Part shown: one piece after another, positions 50,260 to 60,979 of the stretch
Numbering within the stretch: position 1 is the stretch's first letter
Layout of the letters: every line of letters starts with the position of its first letter
Made by a program: the position numbers and the translations under genes
Source of the DNA: Vreelandella massiliensis
GTDB lineage: Bacteria > Pseudomonadota > Gammaproteobacteria > Pseudomonadales > Halomonadaceae
Length of the DNA: 64,000 nt
Reading direction: 5' to 3'
Assembly (NCBI RefSeq): GCF_900155385.1
Contig: NZ_LT699744.1
Span: forward strand, 175,898-239,897
The notes under the pieces: model-generated
What the model was told of the DNA's origin: nothing
Databases searched by the model: none
What the model saw: only the letters and a program-made list of their open reading frames with translations

Positions 50260-52048
50260 TCAGGGTCTCCGAGCGTCGGGAGGGGGTAGGGGAGGATGTC
50301 GTTGTTGAAGAAGACGCGGTGTCGGGCACCCACGCGGCGCACCATTGGGCGAAGTCGGCCACCGGTAGCGGGCGCGAGTAGTAGTACCCCTGCGCGATCT
50401 CGCAGCCGATCGAGCGTAAATAGGCCGCCTGTGCGGCGGTTTCGATGCCTTCCGCCACCACATCGCACCCAACACCGTGGGCGAGCTGCGTAATGCTACG
50501 CGCCAGTTCGCGGTCGGTGGCGCTCTCTTCCAGGTCCATGACAAAGGCGCGGTCGACCTTCAGCGTGGAGACCGGCAGCGTCTTTAGGTACGCCAGCGAC
50601 GACTGGCCGGTGCCAAAATCGTCAATCGCCACCTTGACCCCCGCCTCGATGAGCTGTGCGAGCTGGTGGCGGGCGTTGGCCATGTCCTGCATCAACCCCG
50701 ATTCGGTGACTTCGATGCTGATCAGGCGGTGGGGGACACCGTGTTCGGCCAAGCGTGCGAGTAGCGCTTGGGCAAAGTGCGGGCGCCCGAGCTGGCGAGT
50801 CGCGACGTTCACCGCGATATGAAAATCGTCGCCCACCCAGGGCTCATGCTGCCAGGCGGCGGCCTGGCGAATGGCCTGTTCGAGCACCCATTCGCCAATG
50901 GCGAGAATATCGCCGCTCGCCTCGGCCAGGGGAATAAAGAGCCCCGGCGAGAGGGGGCCCATCTCCGGGTGCTTCCAGCGCAGCAGGGCTTCGGCGCCGG
51001 CGATGCGCAACCCTTGTAGCGAGAGCTTGGGTTGGAACACGAGCGCCATCTCACCCCGCACGGTGGCGCCGCGCAGCGCATTCTGCACGTTCAGGCGGTG
51101 GCGCTGCTGCGCTTCCAGGGTTTCGGAGTAGCACTGCACGCGTACGCCTTCGCTATGCGGCAGCGAAAGCGCGGCCATGTGAACCAGGCGCTCTGCATTA
51201 AAATATCCCTCTGCCCAGCTAATGCCGATGCGCGCATTGATCTTGAGCAAAAGATCATCAAGGGGTTGGTCGTGATCAAAGGTCTCCAGCAGATGCGTGG
51301 CGAGGGCGGTCAACGTCTCCGGTTCGCTCTCGGCGGTGAGCAACAGCAGCTCGCTCCCTCCCCAAAGCCCCAGGGTTTGGCTTTCGTCAAGCACTGCCTG
51401 CAGCGTTTGCCCCAGTTTTCGCAGCAGCTTTTCGGCGACGCTGTAGCCGTGCAGGCGTATCACATCGTCCAGCCCATCGAGGGCGATAAACAAAAGCCCA
51501 GCGCCGCTGCCGCTAAGCGCTGCCTCGCGCAGCGCCTGGCCCAAGCCCCGGCGATTGGGCAGTTGCGTGATGGGGTCGGTGCGCGACTGGCGGTCGAGCT
51601 CGCGGGTGCGCTTTTCCACCATGCGCTCCAGCGTTTCGGCTTGTTGGTCGCGGACGTGAAAGCGGTGCTCGATAGAGAGCGTGTTACGAATCCGCTGCAG
51701 CACCTCGTCATGCTTAAAGGGCTTGGTGAGAAAATCGCGCACGCCCATATCCAGCGCCCGATGACGGGTGGCGTCGTCAATCTGGGCGGTAAGCACGATG
51801 ATCGGCGGCGTTTGCGGGCCAAAGTACTCGGTGAGCTGCTCGATAAGCGCATAGCCGTCGAGGTGCGGCATGCGGATATCGAGCAGGAGTAAATCCGGTA
51901 GCTGCTGCTGGCAATAGCACAGCACGTCGCGGGGGTCGCTAATGCCATGCACGTGGCCAAAGCCGTGCTCATCGAGCAGGTCGAGCATCAGCTCCACGTT
52001 AACCGCGTTATCGTCGACCACTAAAAGGTGTTTGTTAGCTAGGTTCAT
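50240..52048 (-). CDS. Response regulator with degenerate GGDEF and intact EAL domains
   Basis: The 602-residue protein has an N-terminal receiver domain ([14 protein letters not shown], phospho-acceptor Asp57 in [19 protein letters not shown]). The GGDEF domain has the signature reduced to GGSEL (230-234), so cyclase activity is unlikely. The EAL domain has E353-A-L, N414, E446, D476-D477 in [12 protein letters not shown]497 and E533 in AEGIE. All main residues for c-di-GMP hydrolysis are present, so a phosphodiesterase controlled by phosphorylation is the likely role. It overlaps the upstream kinase gene by one base, so the kinase is the probable partner. Confidence 0.9.
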   Translation of the reverse strand: MNLANKHLLVVDDNAVNVELMLDLLDEHGFGHVHGISDPRDVLCYCQQQLPDLLLLDIRMPHLDGYALIEQLTEYFGPQTPPIIVLTAQIDDATRHRALDMGVRDFLTKPFKHDEVLQRIRNTLSIEHRFHVRDQQAETLERMVEKRTRELDRQSRTDPITQLPNRRGLGQALREAALSGSGAGLLFIALDGLDDVIRLHGYSVAEKLLRKLGQTLQAVLDESQTLGLWGGSELLLLTAESEPETLTALATHLLETFDHDQPLDDLLLKINARIGISWAEGYFNAERLVHMAALSLPHSEGVRVQCYSETLEAQQRHRLNVQNALRGATVRGEMALVFQPKLSLQGLRIAGAEALLRWKHPEMGPLSPGLFIPLAEASGDILAIGEWVLEQAIRQAAAWQHEPWVGDDFHIAVNVATRQLGRPHFAQALLARLAEHGVPHRLISIEVTESGLMQDMANARHQLAQLIEAGVKVAIDDFGTGQSSLAYLKTLPVSTLKVDRAFVMDLEESATDRELARSITQLAHGVGCDVVAEGIETAAQAAYLRSIGCEIAQGYYYSRPLPVADFAQWCAAWVPDTASSSTTTSSPTPSRRSETLNGSRPA

Positions 52049-54654
52049 CAGGCGCTCCCTCGCGATGGGGTGTACCGCTGCAACGTATCCAGGAGTTTAT
52101 CAATTTCCAGCGGTTTAGTGAGGTAGTCGTCAAAGCCCGCCTCCAATCCGTTTTTAATATCGCTCTGCATGGCGTTGGCCGATAGCGCAATGACGGGCAG
52201 GTGCTTAAGCTCAGGGTGACGGCGAATCGCCGCGAGCGCTTGGTAGCCGTCCATGCCGGGCAGGTGGAGGTCCATTAACACCAAATCGGGCAGGCGGCCA
52301 CGTATCACCTCTAAACCGATTTCCGCACTGGGCACCGTCTGCAGCACGACATCATCGACATCATCGAAGATGTCCTCCATCAGCCGCTGGTTGGCGGGAT
52401 TATCCTCAATATAGAGCACCCGGCGCTCGTGTCTAACGCCGCTTGCGGCCCGTTTGGGCGCGTTGGAAGGGGGCTTGGCGGCGGCCGCGCTGTCCCTGAC
52501 GACAGGCAGGCTGAAACAGAAAGTGGTGCCTTGGCCGAGGGTGCTCTCCACGTGGATCTCCCCGCCCATGCGGTTGACCAGTTCCCGGGTGATGGCAAGC
52601 CCGATGCCGGTGCCTTCGGTGGTGCTGTTTTCGGCGTCAAGACGGTTAAAGGGTTCGAAGAGCTCGTCTTGGCGCTCCGGGGCGACGCCTGGGCCGGTAT
52701 CGGTGACATGAACCCAAATCGTGCTGTCCTGCTGTTGGGCGCTGATCTCCACCCGGCCGTTGACGCGGTTGTACTTAATGGCGTTGGAGATCAGGTTGAG
52801 CAGCACTTGTTTGGTGCGGGTGTAGTCGGCGTAAACGTACCAGTTCGCCGGCACACGGCAGCGCAATAGCGTGATACTTGCCGCATTGGCGTTGGCCGCT
52901 AACGTATCGCACGCATCATCCAGCACGCTTTGCAGATGAATGGGCTCAATCGACAGCGGCAGTCTGCCCGCTTCAATCTTGGCGAGATCCAACACTTCGT
53001 TAATCAGGCTCAGTAGGTGCTGGCCGCTTTTGTCGATCTGATTGACTTGGCGCAGCTGCTTATCGCTAAGCGGGTGGCGCTTGCCGTTGGCGAGGATTTG
53101 GGCAAACCCCAAGATAGCGTTAAGCGGCGTGCGCAGCTCGTGACTCATGGAAGAGAGAAAATCACTTTTGGCGCGGTTGGCCTGTTCGGCCTGGTCGCGG
53201 GCATGGGCAAGGTCGCGGGTGACCTGTTCACGCTCGGCCATCTGGCGGTAGAGATTGATTAACAGCGCGCAGGTATCGGTAAACGGCTGCAACCAGTCGA
53301 TCAGCTCCTGGCTAAGCGGCTGTTGGCTATTGGCGATGGCGAACATGCCGATGAGCTCGCCGGCGCTGAAAATCGGTACGCCCAGGTAGTTATTGATCGG
53401 CGGGTGGCCGGGAGGAAAGCCACCGCGCAGTTTATGCTGATAAAGGTCGTCGGTCATGATCACTTCGCCGTAGGCGAAAACGCGGCCGAGCAGCGAGTCG
53501 GGGTTGGTCAACATCATGTTACCGCTGCGCAGACGCTCCATCAGCTTGTGCGACTCTTGGCTCCAGGAGAGGTCGGTGATGGCGTGGATCTTTAAAGCAC
53601 GGTTGGTCTCGGTCGGCAACACTTCGCCAATCAGCGCGTAGTCGCTATCGGTGAGGTCGCGCAGCGCTTCCATTAAAAAGGTCCAGAGGCGCTCGCCCGA
53701 CATCAGCGCTTGGTAATCGGTAATCCCTTGATGGAGCACTTTGAGCAGGCTCTGCTCTTTTTGCATGCGCTGATGCGTGGCATGGATGTCGCTTAGGTCG
53801 GTGAGCACGCCCAAAAACTCATCGACGTTACCCGCGTCATCGTGGATGGCGTTGATGGCCAAGTGCACGGGCACCCGGTAGCCCGCTTTGTGCTGCGCTT
53901 CCACCTCGCGGCCCGTGCCAATGACCTTGGGGCGGCCCCCGGCCAGGTAGTGGTTAATGTAAGTATTGTGGTGCGCGGCGATCTCCGGCGGGGTGAGCAC
54001 CGCGACGTTTTGGCCGATAAGTTCTGGTTGGCGATACCCCAGCAAGCCAAAGACTGCTGCATTAACGGCAATGATGGTGCCGGCGCGGTCAATCCGTACC
54101 TTGGCCACGGCGCTCGAGGAGAAAAGGGCCTCGTAGCGCTTGGCGGTGCGGGCCAGGTCGGCGCTGATTTTGTGCTGACGCAGCAGCTCTTCGGCCTGAC
54201 CGGCAAGGTTCTCAAGCAGCAGGTGGTCGCGCGCGGAAAGCTCCCGCGGCTGATGGTCGATCAAGCAGAATGTCCCCACGGGAAGATCACCGTGGGGGCG
54301 TAGCGGGAAGCCGGCGTAAAAGCGAATATGCGGCGATGAGGTCACCATCGGGTTATCGGCAAAGCGCGCATCGTCTAAGGTGTCGGCAATGACGAGCGAG
54401 GCATCATTGGCCACGGCGTGGGCGCAAAGCGACACGCAGCGCGGGGTCTCTTCAGCACTTAAACCGAGGTGCGATTTGAACCACTGCCGATTTTGATCCA
54501 CCAGCGACACCAGCGCGACGGGCACATCGAACAAATCGCGGGCGAGCTGGGTCAGCCGGTCAAAGGCTTGGTCGGTGGGGGTGTCAAGCACTTGAAGCTC
54601 GCGCAACGCTTGGAGCCGCTGAGCTTCGTTAGGGGGAGTGTCAGGTGCTTGCAT
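52048..54654 (-). CDS. Hybrid sensor histidine kinase (GAF-PAS-GAF-HisKA-HATPase-REC)
   Basis: The 868-residue cytoplasmic protein lacks clear transmembrane helices. In order: a GAF domain (20-160, DVPVALVSLVDQNRQWFKSHLGL); a PAS domain (172-290, EALFSSSAVAKVRIDRAGTIIAVNAAVFGLLGYRQPELIG); a second GAF (310-465); a HisKA domain with His505 in SSMSHELRTPLNAILGFA; an ATPase with N, G1 and G2 boxes (LLNLISNAIKYN, VTDTGPGVAPE, GTGIGLAITRELV); and a C-terminal receiver (VLYIEDNPANQRLM, Asp in LVLMDLHLPG, LTKPL). It is coupled to the EAL response regulator by a stop/start overlap. The signal is unknown. Confidence 0.92.
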   Translation of the reverse strand: MQAPDTPPNEAQRLQALRELQVLDTPTDQAFDRLTQLARDLFDVPVALVSLVDQNRQWFKSHLGLSAEETPRCVSLCAHAVANDASLVIADTLDDARFADNPMVTSSPHIRFYAGFPLRPHGDLPVGTFCLIDHQPRELSARDHLLLENLAGQAEELLRQHKISADLARTAKRYEALFSSSAVAKVRIDRAGTIIAVNAAVFGLLGYRQPELIGQNVAVLTPPEIAAHHNTYINHYLAGGRPKVIGTGREVEAQHKAGYRVPVHLAINAIHDDAGNVDEFLGVLTDLSDIHATHQRMQKEQSLLKVLHQGITDYQALMSGERLWTFLMEALRDLTDSDYALIGEVLPTETNRALKIHAITDLSWSQESHKLMERLRSGNMMLTNPDSLLGRVFAYGEVIMTDDLYQHKLRGGFPPGHPPINNYLGVPIFSAGELIGMFAIANSQQPLSQELIDWLQPFTDTCALLINLYRQMAEREQVTRDLAHARDQAEQANRAKSDFLSSMSHELRTPLNAILGFAQILANGKRHPLSDKQLRQVNQIDKSGQHLLSLINEVLDLAKIEAGRLPLSIEPIHLQSVLDDACDTLAANANAASITLLRCRVPANWYVYADYTRTKQVLLNLISNAIKYNRVNGRVEISAQQQDSTIWVHVTDTGPGVAPERQDELFEPFNRLDAENSTTEGTGIGLAITRELVNRMGGEIHVESTLGQGTTFCFSLPVVRDSAAAAKPPSNAPKRAASGVRHERRVLYIEDNPANQRLMEDIFDDVDDVVLQTVPSAEIGLEVIRGRLPDLVLMDLHLPGMDGYQALAAIRRHPELKHLPVIALSANAMQSDIKNGLEAGFDDYLTKPLEIDKLLDTLQRYTPSRGSA

Positions 54655-54702
54655 AAACCCTCAGTGTCAAAAAATCAGGCAGTGGTCGCGCGTCGGCCGC
54701 GT

Positions 54703-56067
54703 CTAGTAGCCGAGCAGCTTGAGTAACCAGCGCCGATAAGGTGGACGAATAAGGACGGTTGGCGTGCGCTTCGCCTGGTAAAACACCCCGCGCCGATGAC
54801 TAAAACGCTCAAACCCGTGGCGGCCGTGATACGCCCCATGGCCGCTTGCGCCAACGCCGCCAAACGGCAGGCCGGGCACGGCGTGATGCAAAAGTGTGGC
54901 GTTAAATACCAGCGCCCCGGAGCGTGTTTCGCCCATCAAACGACGCTGCAGCCCGCTGTCGCGGGTAAAGGCGTAGAGCACGAGCGGATGCGGGCGGGCG
55001 GTAATATAGCCAATCGCGGCGTCGATGTCTTTAACGCTTATCACCGGTAGCGCGCGGCCAAAAATCTCCTCCTGCATCAGCGCAAGGTCCTGGTTGGGGT
55101 CCACCACCAAGGCCGGCGCGTGTTCGCCCGGGTCCATCACCCGGCAGCCGTGATCACGCGCCTCGTCAAGCAGCGCATCAACGCGCTGGCGGTGGTGAGC
55201 CGAAAGCGGCGCGGTGGCGTCGCGGGCATCCGGGCGCTGCTTGGCCGTGGCGGTTTCAAGGGCGTGGAGCAGGGCGTCTAAGCGGCGACTTTCGACCAGC
55301 ACGTAGTCGGGTGCGATACAGGTTTGGCCGCCATTGAAGCCTTTACCGAAAATGATTGCTTCGGCGGCAGCGTCAAGGTCGGCATCCCCAGCGACGAGGG
55401 CCGGCGATTTCCCCCCGAGTTCAAGCGTGGTGGGGGTCAAATTGGCGGCCGCGGCCTTGGCGACCTCACGGCCGACGGCGGTGGCGCCGGTGAACAGCAG
55501 GTGATCAAACGCCAAGGCGCTGAAAGCCTGGGCGGTGTCGGCGCCGCCTTGGATCACGCAGAACTCGTCCGGGTCGAAGTAGCGCGACACCAGTTCAGCC
55601 AGAAGCGCACTGGTCGCCGGCGTGTGCTCGCTGGGTTTGAGCATGACGCGATTGCCCGCGGCGATGGCGTCGATGGCGGGCAGCAGCGCCAGGCTCCAAG
55701 GGTAGTTCCAAGGGGACAAAATGCCCACCACCCCCAGCGGCTGGGGCGCGATACGCGCTCGCGCGGGGAGCAGCCGCCACGACACGCCCACTCGGCGCGG
55801 GCGCATCCAGCGTTTGAGTTTGCGTCTTGCGTAGCCGGCGGCCTGAATCACGGCGCCGGTTTCCGCCAAGCGAATCTCGCTCTCGCTGCGCTGGCCGAAG
55901 TCCTGGGTAATCGCGGCGATAATCTCGCGCTGGTGGCGCTTGGTCATGCGCGCCAAGCGCAAAAGCCGGTCGCGACGCGCGGCCAGGCTCGGGAAGGGCG
56001 CCTTCCGAGCGGCCTGGCGCTGGAGGTCAAAGCCGTGTTGAAGCGGTTGGTGGGGGGTGTGCGGCAT
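54703..56067 (-). CDS. Aldehyde dehydrogenase, coniferyl-aldehyde-dehydrogenase-like
   Basis: The 454-residue NAD(P)-dependent dehydrogenase has GVVGILSPWNYPWSLALLPAIDAIAAGNRVMLKPSE, FTGATAVGREVAKAAAANLTPTTLELGGKSPALV with the general-base Glu, and FNGGQTCIAPDYVLV with the catalytic Cys. The C-terminus (PGLPFGGVGASGHGAYHGRHGFERFSHRRGVFYQ) is typical of the class 3-like group that includes coniferyl aldehyde dehydrogenase. The true substrate cannot be told from sequence. Confidence 0.85.
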   Translation of the reverse strand: MPHTPHQPLQHGFDLQRQAARKAPFPSLAARRDRLLRLARMTKRHQREIIAAITQDFGQRSESEIRLAETGAVIQAAGYARRKLKRWMRPRRVGVSWRLLPARARIAPQPLGVVGILSPWNYPWSLALLPAIDAIAAGNRVMLKPSEHTPATSALLAELVSRYFDPDEFCVIQGGADTAQAFSALAFDHLLFTGATAVGREVAKAAAANLTPTTLELGGKSPALVAGDADLDAAAEAIIFGKGFNGGQTCIAPDYVLVESRRLDALLHALETATAKQRPDARDATAPLSAHHRQRVDALLDEARDHGCRVMDPGEHAPALVVDPNQDLALMQEEIFGRALPVISVKDIDAAIGYITARPHPLVLYAFTRDSGLQRRLMGETRSGALVFNATLLHHAVPGLPFGGVGASGHGAYHGRHGFERFSHRRGVFYQAKRTPTVLIRPPYRRWLLKLLGY

Positions 56068-56157
56068 CGGCGCGTCTCCAGGTGAATCCAGTCGGGCATT
56101 CCGCTAGTGTAGAGGGTTCGCGGCGCTGTTCGTATCTTAGTCAATCTTGGAGGTGCT

Positions 56158-57354
56158 ATGCCCTCACTCACGCTGTCGTCCGATTCATCGCCGCTTGTGG
56201 GCACTATTCTACCCGGCATGGCACACGTGACCGCAAGCCAATGGGATCACCTGGTCGATCCGGACCAGCCGTTTTTACGCCACGCCTATCTTCACGCCCT
56301 GGAGGCGAGCGGCTCGGTGAGCGCGGCGACCGGCTGGGAGCCGGCGCACTTGGTGGTGTGGCAAGGGGAGGATTTAGTGGGCGCGCTGCCGCTTTATCGC
56401 AAGCACCACTCTTACGGGGAGTACGTCTTCGACTGGACCTTCGCCGATGCCTTGGAGCGCGCCGGCGGGCGTTATTACCCGAAAGCGCTAAGCGCGATCC
56501 CCTACACACCGGTGCCGGGGCAGCGCACCCTGGTCGCCCCGGAAAGCGATGCAGCGGCCGTGCGCCAAGCGCTGGCGCACGGCTGGCGCCGGCTGTGCGA
56601 TGACGAAGGGCTTTCGAGCTGGCATCTGCTCTTTAGTGCCCAGGAGGACGTGGCGGCCTGGCAGGCGCTGTGCCCTGAGCTCATCGCCCGCGAGGGGGTG
56701 CAGTTTCAGTGGCGCGACGCGGGGCAGGAGGGCGCGCGCTTTGGCGATTTCGATGGCTTTCTCGCCACGCTGACCGCGAAACGGCGCAAGATGATCAAGC
56801 GCGAGCGGCGCATTGTCGCCGAGCAGGGTATTACACTGCACCGCTTGGAGGGCGAGGCCATCACGGCGGAGGCGCTTTCGCACTTCTACCGCTGCTATAC
56901 CCGTACCTATCACGAGCGCGGGCGTCCGCCGTATCTCAACCGCGACTTTTTCCAGCGCCTTAGGCGCACCATGCCCGAGTCGCTGCTGCTGGTGCAGGCC
57001 CGGGTGGGCGAGCGCCCGGTCGCGGCGGCGCTCTATTTTCGTGGCACGCAAAGCCTTTACGGGCGCTACTGGGGCAGTGAAGTGATCGCCGATTGCCTCC
57101 ACTTCGAGGCGTGCTACTACCAAGGGATCGAGTACTGCCTGGAGCAGGGGCTGACGCTTTTTGACCCCGGCACCCAGGGCGAGCATAAACTGGTGCGGGG
57201 TTTTCACCCGCAGCGGCTTTGCTCGCTGCACTATTTTGCTCACCCTGGGCTTTCCGCCGGCGTTGCCCGGTTCTGCGCGGAGGAGGCCGAGCACGTGGCG
57301 GCCTACCGAGAGGCAGCGAACGCAGCACTCCCCTTCAAGCGCGAGGATAAATAG
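56158..57354 (+). CDS. GNAT-like protein of the COG3146/DUF482 family
   Basis: The 398-residue protein resembles the COG3146 peptidogalycan-biosynthesis-like acyltransferases: PFLRHAYLHALEASGSVSAATGWEPAHLVVW, YGEYVFDWTFADALERAGGRYYPKALSAIPYTPVPGQRTLV, KRRKMIKRERRIVAEQGI and YWGSEVIADCLHFEACYYQGIEYCLEQGLTLFDPGTQGEHKLVRGF. It has the double GNAT fold of FemAB-like enzymes; the substrate is unknown. The ATG follows GGAGG. Confidence 0.82.
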   Translation: MPSLTLSSDSSPLVGTILPGMAHVTASQWDHLVDPDQPFLRHAYLHALEASGSVSAATGWEPAHLVVWQGEDLVGALPLYRKHHSYGEYVFDWTFADALERAGGRYYPKALSAIPYTPVPGQRTLVAPESDAAAVRQALAHGWRRLCDDEGLSSWHLLFSAQEDVAAWQALCPELIAREGVQFQWRDAGQEGARFGDFDGFLATLTAKRRKMIKRERRIVAEQGITLHRLEGEAITAEALSHFYRCYTRTYHERGRPPYLNRDFFQRLRRTMPESLLLVQARVGERPVAAALYFRGTQSLYGRYWGSEVIADCLHFEACYYQGIEYCLEQGLTLFDPGTQGEHKLVRGFHPQRLCSLHYFAHPGLSAGVARFCAEEAEHVAAYREAANAALPFKREDK

Positions 57355-57497
57355 CGTGATGGTTAGAGGTAGAGATGTGAAGAGAGAAGAGAAAGCGCGG
57401 CTCGCTGCGCCGGGTGCTTGGTGGCATAATGCGGCGCGGTATTTGACTTGCCATTTCACGTAACTTTTCCATGTAACTTTGATCAGCAGGCGGTGCG

Positions 57498-57881
57498 GTG
57501 AGTAGCGAAACGAACGGTAGCGCGATACAAGGCTGGCCTTTTCGGAAGTGGCTCGCGGTGGGCTTGACGCTTTTGTTGCTGCTTTTGCAGTACCAACTGT
57601 GGTGGGGCACCGGCGGCTGGTACGACCTTCAAGCGGTAGAGGCGCGGGTGGCCACGCAGGAGGCCATCAACGCGCCGCTGCGCGATCGCAACGCGCGGCT
57701 CGCCGCCGAGGTAACCGACCTCAAGCAGGGGCTCGCCGCGATCGAGGAGCGCGCCCGCAGCGACATGGGCATGGTGCGGGCGGACGAGCAGTTCTTCTGG
57801 GTGCCGGGTGTCGCCATCGAGCCGGAGTTGGTTGAAATCAATGCCGGGCTGGTGGCGCCGGTTGCGGAGCTCAGCGAATGA
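57498..57881 (+). CDS. ftsB: Cell division protein FtsB
   Basis: FtsB joins FtsL and FtsQ in the divisome. The 127-residue protein starts at GTG. It has a transmembrane helix (LAVGLTLLLLLLQYQLWW), then the coiled coil VEARVATQEAINAPLRDRNARLAAEVTDLKQGLAAIEERARSDMGMVRADEQFF, whose RSDMGMV...E.FF ending is diagnostic. It precedes ispD with a four-base overlap, the standard arrangement. Confidence 0.93.
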   Translation: MSSETNGSAIQGWPFRKWLAVGLTLLLLLLQYQLWWGTGGWYDLQAVEARVATQEAINAPLRDRNARLAAEVTDLKQGLAAIEERARSDMGMVRADEQFFWVPGVAIEPELVEINAGLVAPVAELSE

Positions 57882-58615
57882 GCGCCACTACCTGGCTAAT
57901 CGTACCCGCCGCCGGGCAGGGCAGGCGCATGGGTGCGGCGCTGCCCAAGCAGTACCTTACCCTTGGGGGGGAACCCATTCTCGCGTTAACACTAGCGCGT
58001 CTGCACGCCGCGCTGCCGCACGCGCGCCTGGCGCTCTGTCTCGATGCTGAAGATCGCTGGTTTGATCCGGCGTGGGTGCCGTTTTCGCATTGGCAGCGGG
58101 TGCCCGGTGGCGCCGAGCGGATGGATAGCGTGCTCAACGCCCTGGAAGCCATCGACGCCGACGAGGATGATGGCGTGCTTGTGCACGACGTCGCGCGCCC
58201 CTGTGTCAGCGCCGCCGATGTGCGCGCTCTCGAAAAAGCCGCTACGCACTACCCGGGGGGGGCGCTTTTGGCGATGCCGGTGGCCGATACGATGAAGCGC
58301 GCTGGTGGCGCGGGGATGAGCGCGCGCACCGAGCCCCGCGATGGCCTCTGGCACGCGCTAACCCCGCAGGGGTTTCGCTACGGGCTTTTGCGCAGGGCGC
58401 TTTCGCAGGCGCGCGCGAGCGGGACGCTTGTGACCGACGAAGCCTCCGCCGTCGAGGCGCTAGGCCATACCCCCAAACTGGTCAGCGGCCGGCGCGACAA
58501 CCTAAAAGTCACCCACCCAGATGATTTGGCGCTCGCGGCGGCCATCTTGGCAGCGCAGCGCACTCCCCAACACCCAGGCGATAACCCAAAGGCTAGCACG
58601 CAAAAGCCGTCATAA
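57878..58615 (+). CDS. ispD: 2-C-methyl-D-erythritol 4-phosphate cytidylyltransferase
   Basis: IspD makes CDP-methylerythritol in isoprenoid synthesis. The 245-residue protein has [29 protein letters not shown] (nucleotide loop), [31 protein letters not shown], and [36 protein letters not shown]. The start overlaps ftsB by four bases. Confidence 0.96.
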   Translation: MSATTWLIVPAAGQGRRMGAALPKQYLTLGGEPILALTLARLHAALPHARLALCLDAEDRWFDPAWVPFSHWQRVPGGAERMDSVLNALEAIDADEDDGVLVHDVARPCVSAADVRALEKAATHYPGGALLAMPVADTMKRAGGAGMSARTEPRDGLWHALTPQGFRYGLLRRALSQARASGTLVTDEASAVEALGHTPKLVSGRRDNLKVTHPDDLALAAAILAAQRTPQHPGDNPKASTQKPS

Positions 58616-58667
58616 AAGACAGTCGTCAAAGGCAATCATAAAAGGCAAGCATAAAAAGGAGAACTGC

Positions 58668-59150
58668 ATGCGCATTGGCCACGGCTTCGATGTTCACCGT
58701 TTTGGCCCCGGCGATCACGTCATGCTCGGTGGGGTCCACGTGCCGTTTACCCACGGTTTTGTCGCCCACTCCGATGGTGATGTGCTGCTTCACGCGCTGT
58801 GCGATGCGCTGTTGGGCGCCTGCGCGCTGGGCGATATTGGCCGCCACTTTCCCGATACCGATGACGCCTGGAAGGGCGCGGATAGCCGCGATTTGCTCCG
58901 CCGGGTTTGGGCGCTGGTGCAGGACGCCGGCTGGGAACTCGCCAATCTGGATGCCACGATCATGGCGCAGGCGCCGAAAATGGCGCCGCATATCGACGCC
59001 ATGCGCGCGGTCATCGCCGACGATTTGGCGCTGTCGCTTTCGCAGGTCAATGTGAAGGCCACCACCACCGAGCGCCTGGGGTTTACCGGGCGCGGTGAAG
59101 GCATCGCCGCTGAAGCCGTGGTGCTTCTCACCCGGCAGGGTAGGGCATGA
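58668..59150 (+). CDS. ispF: 2-C-methyl-D-erythritol 2,4-cyclodiphosphate synthase
   Basis: IspF cyclises CDP-methylerythritol phosphate. From the ATG at 58668 ([13 protein letters not shown]) the protein has 160 residues. Zinc ligands are in GFDVH and [32 protein letters not shown]; the C-terminal [25 protein letters not shown] is typical. The start follows AAGGAG. Confidence 0.97.
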   Translation: MRIGHGFDVHRFGPGDHVMLGGVHVPFTHGFVAHSDGDVLLHALCDALLGACALGDIGRHFPDTDDAWKGADSRDLLRRVWALVQDAGWELANLDATIMAQAPKMAPHIDAMRAVIADDLALSLSQVNVKATTTERLGFTGRGEGIAAEAVVLLTRQGRA

Positions 59151-60196
59151 GCGGACTGCCCGCTTGGTCGCGCGCGCTGGACGCCACCTTCGGCCCGCCG
59201 CTGCCGGGGCAGTATCGCGCCGCGCCGGAAGATTTTATCGTCGACGAGCAGCTCGATTTCACTCCCGAAGCGCACGGCGAGCACCTTTGGCTCTATATCG
59301 AAAAGCGCAACCAGACCACCTTGGAGGTGGTCAAACCGTTAGCCAAGCTGTGTGGCGTGACGCCAAGAGAGGTCGGCTACTCGGGCATGAAGGACCGCAT
59401 GGCGATTACCCGTCAGTGGTTGAGCGTGCACTTGCCGGGCCGCGAGGCGCCTTTGGACCTTGCCGAGCGTTTAGCCGCCGTGAGTGTGCGGGTATTGGCG
59501 CAGGCGCGCCATCCGCGTAAGTTAAAGCGCGGTGTGCACAGGACCAACCGTTTCACCCTGCGCCTAAGCGGTGACGCCGTGGCAAGCGGCGAGCTTCCCG
59601 CGCGCTGGGAGGCGCTCTGCGCCAGCGGCGTGCCCAACTACTTTGGCCCGCAGCGCTTTGGCCCCAACGGGCGGAACCTTGCCCGCGCGGAAACGGTGCT
59701 GGCGCGCGGTTGGCGTAAGCGTGATGACCGTCAAGGAATGCTGCTTTCCAGCGCGCGCAGTTTTCTGTTCAATGCGCTTTTGAGTCAGCGGATCGCGACG
59801 GATAACTGGCACACGCCGCTGCCCGGCGACACGCTGATGCTTGACGGCACCCAGAGCCTTTTTCGGATCGACCAGGTGGATGACACCCTAAACGCCCGGG
59901 CGAGGGCGCTGGATGTTCACCCCACGGGGGTGTTGTGGGGCAAAGGCTATGCGCCGGATGACTCCCCCGCGCAGCGTATTGAAGCGGGCGTGGGCGAGCG
60001 TCATCCGCTGCTGTGTGACGGGCTTGCACGCAGCGGCGTCAAGCCGGCGCGGCGCGCCCTGCGGATGCGCCTGGGTGAGCCCGAACTGCGGATTGAAGCG
60101 GATCACGCGGTGCTAACGTTTTCGCTACCGCGCGGCGGTTTTGCCACTGCGGTGCTGAGCGAGCTGATCGCGCACCCCGACTTTGCCGGCGGTTAA
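59147..60196 (+). CDS. truD: tRNA pseudouridine(13) synthase
   Basis: TruD makes pseudouridine 13 in tRNA-Glu. The 349-residue protein has the nucleophile motif [22 protein letters not shown] (catalytic Asp), [17 protein letters not shown] and [16 protein letters not shown]-terminal [39 protein letters not shown] is also typical. The start overlaps ispF by four bases. Confidence 0.96.
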   Translation: MSGLPAWSRALDATFGPPLPGQYRAAPEDFIVDEQLDFTPEAHGEHLWLYIEKRNQTTLEVVKPLAKLCGVTPREVGYSGMKDRMAITRQWLSVHLPGREAPLDLAERLAAVSVRVLAQARHPRKLKRGVHRTNRFTLRLSGDAVASGELPARWEALCASGVPNYFGPQRFGPNGRNLARAETVLARGWRKRDDRQGMLLSSARSFLFNALLSQRIATDNWHTPLPGDTLMLDGTQSLFRIDQVDDTLNARARALDVHPTGVLWGKGYAPDDSPAQRIEAGVGERHPLLCDGLARSGVKPARRALRMRLGEPELRIEADHAVLTFSLPRGGFATAVLSELIAHPDFAGG

Positions 60197-60232
60197 GCAG
60201 GCGGGCCGGTGGTTCAACATAAGGAGAGAACA

Positions 60233-60979
60233 ATGCGGCGACTGCTGCTTTCCAACGACGATGGCGTCCACGCGCCGGGCCTGCGCGCCCTGTTCGACGC
60301 GCTAACGGCACACGCGAAAGTGCGCGTGGTCGCGCCGGATCGCGACCGCAGCGGAGCGAGTAACTCCCTGACCCTCTCGCGGCCGCTGCTGTTAAGCGCG
60401 CTGGACAATGGCTTTTACAGCGTCGACGGCACGCCGGCCGACTGCGTCTACCTCGGCGTCAACGGCGTGTGGGACGAGAAGCCCGATCTGGTCATCTCGG
60501 GTATCAATCACGGCAGCAACCTGGGTGACGACGTGCTCTACTCCGGCACCGTGGCCGCCGCCATGGAGGGGCGCAACTTGGGCATGTCCGCCATCGCCAT
60601 GTCGCTGTGCGGCGAGCGCTACTTTGAGACTGCGGCGAAAATGGCCGCCACCCTCGTTGGCGCGGCGGATCAGCTCTCGCTGCCCCCGCGCACGCTACTG
60701 AACGTGAACGTGCCCGACCTGCCCTGGGAAAAAATCCGTGGTGTGCGCGTCACCCGGTTGGGGTATCGCGGCCCGGCGGCAAGGCCGCTGGCGACCGAGG
60801 ACCCGCGCGGGCGGACCCGCTACTGGATCGCGGCGGTAGGAGCCAATGCCGATGACGGCGAGGATACCGATTTCGCCGCCGTGGAGGCGGGGTTTGTCTC
60901 CATTACGCCGCTGCAGACCGATTTAACCCGCCACCCCGCGCGTGGTGATGTGCAGGATTGGTTGGATGCCTTTGCCTGA
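60233..60979 (+). CDS. surE: 5'/3'-nucleotidase SurE
   Basis: SurE is a stationary-phase nucleotidase. From the ATG at 60233 ([20 protein letters not shown]) the protein has 248 residues, with the metal site [48 protein letters not shown] and [12 protein letters not shown]. The start follows AAGGAG. It overlaps pcm by 14 bases. Confidence 0.96.
   Translation: MRRLLLSNDDGVHAPGLRALFDALTAHAKVRVVAPDRDRSGASNSLTLSRPLLLSALDNGFYSVDGTPADCVYLGVNGVWDEKPDLVISGINHGSNLGDDVLYSGTVAAAMEGRNLGMSAIAMSLCGERYFETAAKMAATLVGAADQLSLPPRTLLNVNVPDLPWEKIRGVRVTRLGYRGPAARPLATEDPRGRTRYWIAAVGANADDGEDTDFAAVEAGFVSITPLQTDLTRHPARGDVQDWLDAFA

Noticed and set aside
56488..57459. 323-residue minus-strand frame opposite the COG3146 gene
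   Set aside because: The plus-strand gene has a strong ribosome site and clear family motifs; the reverse frame has none.
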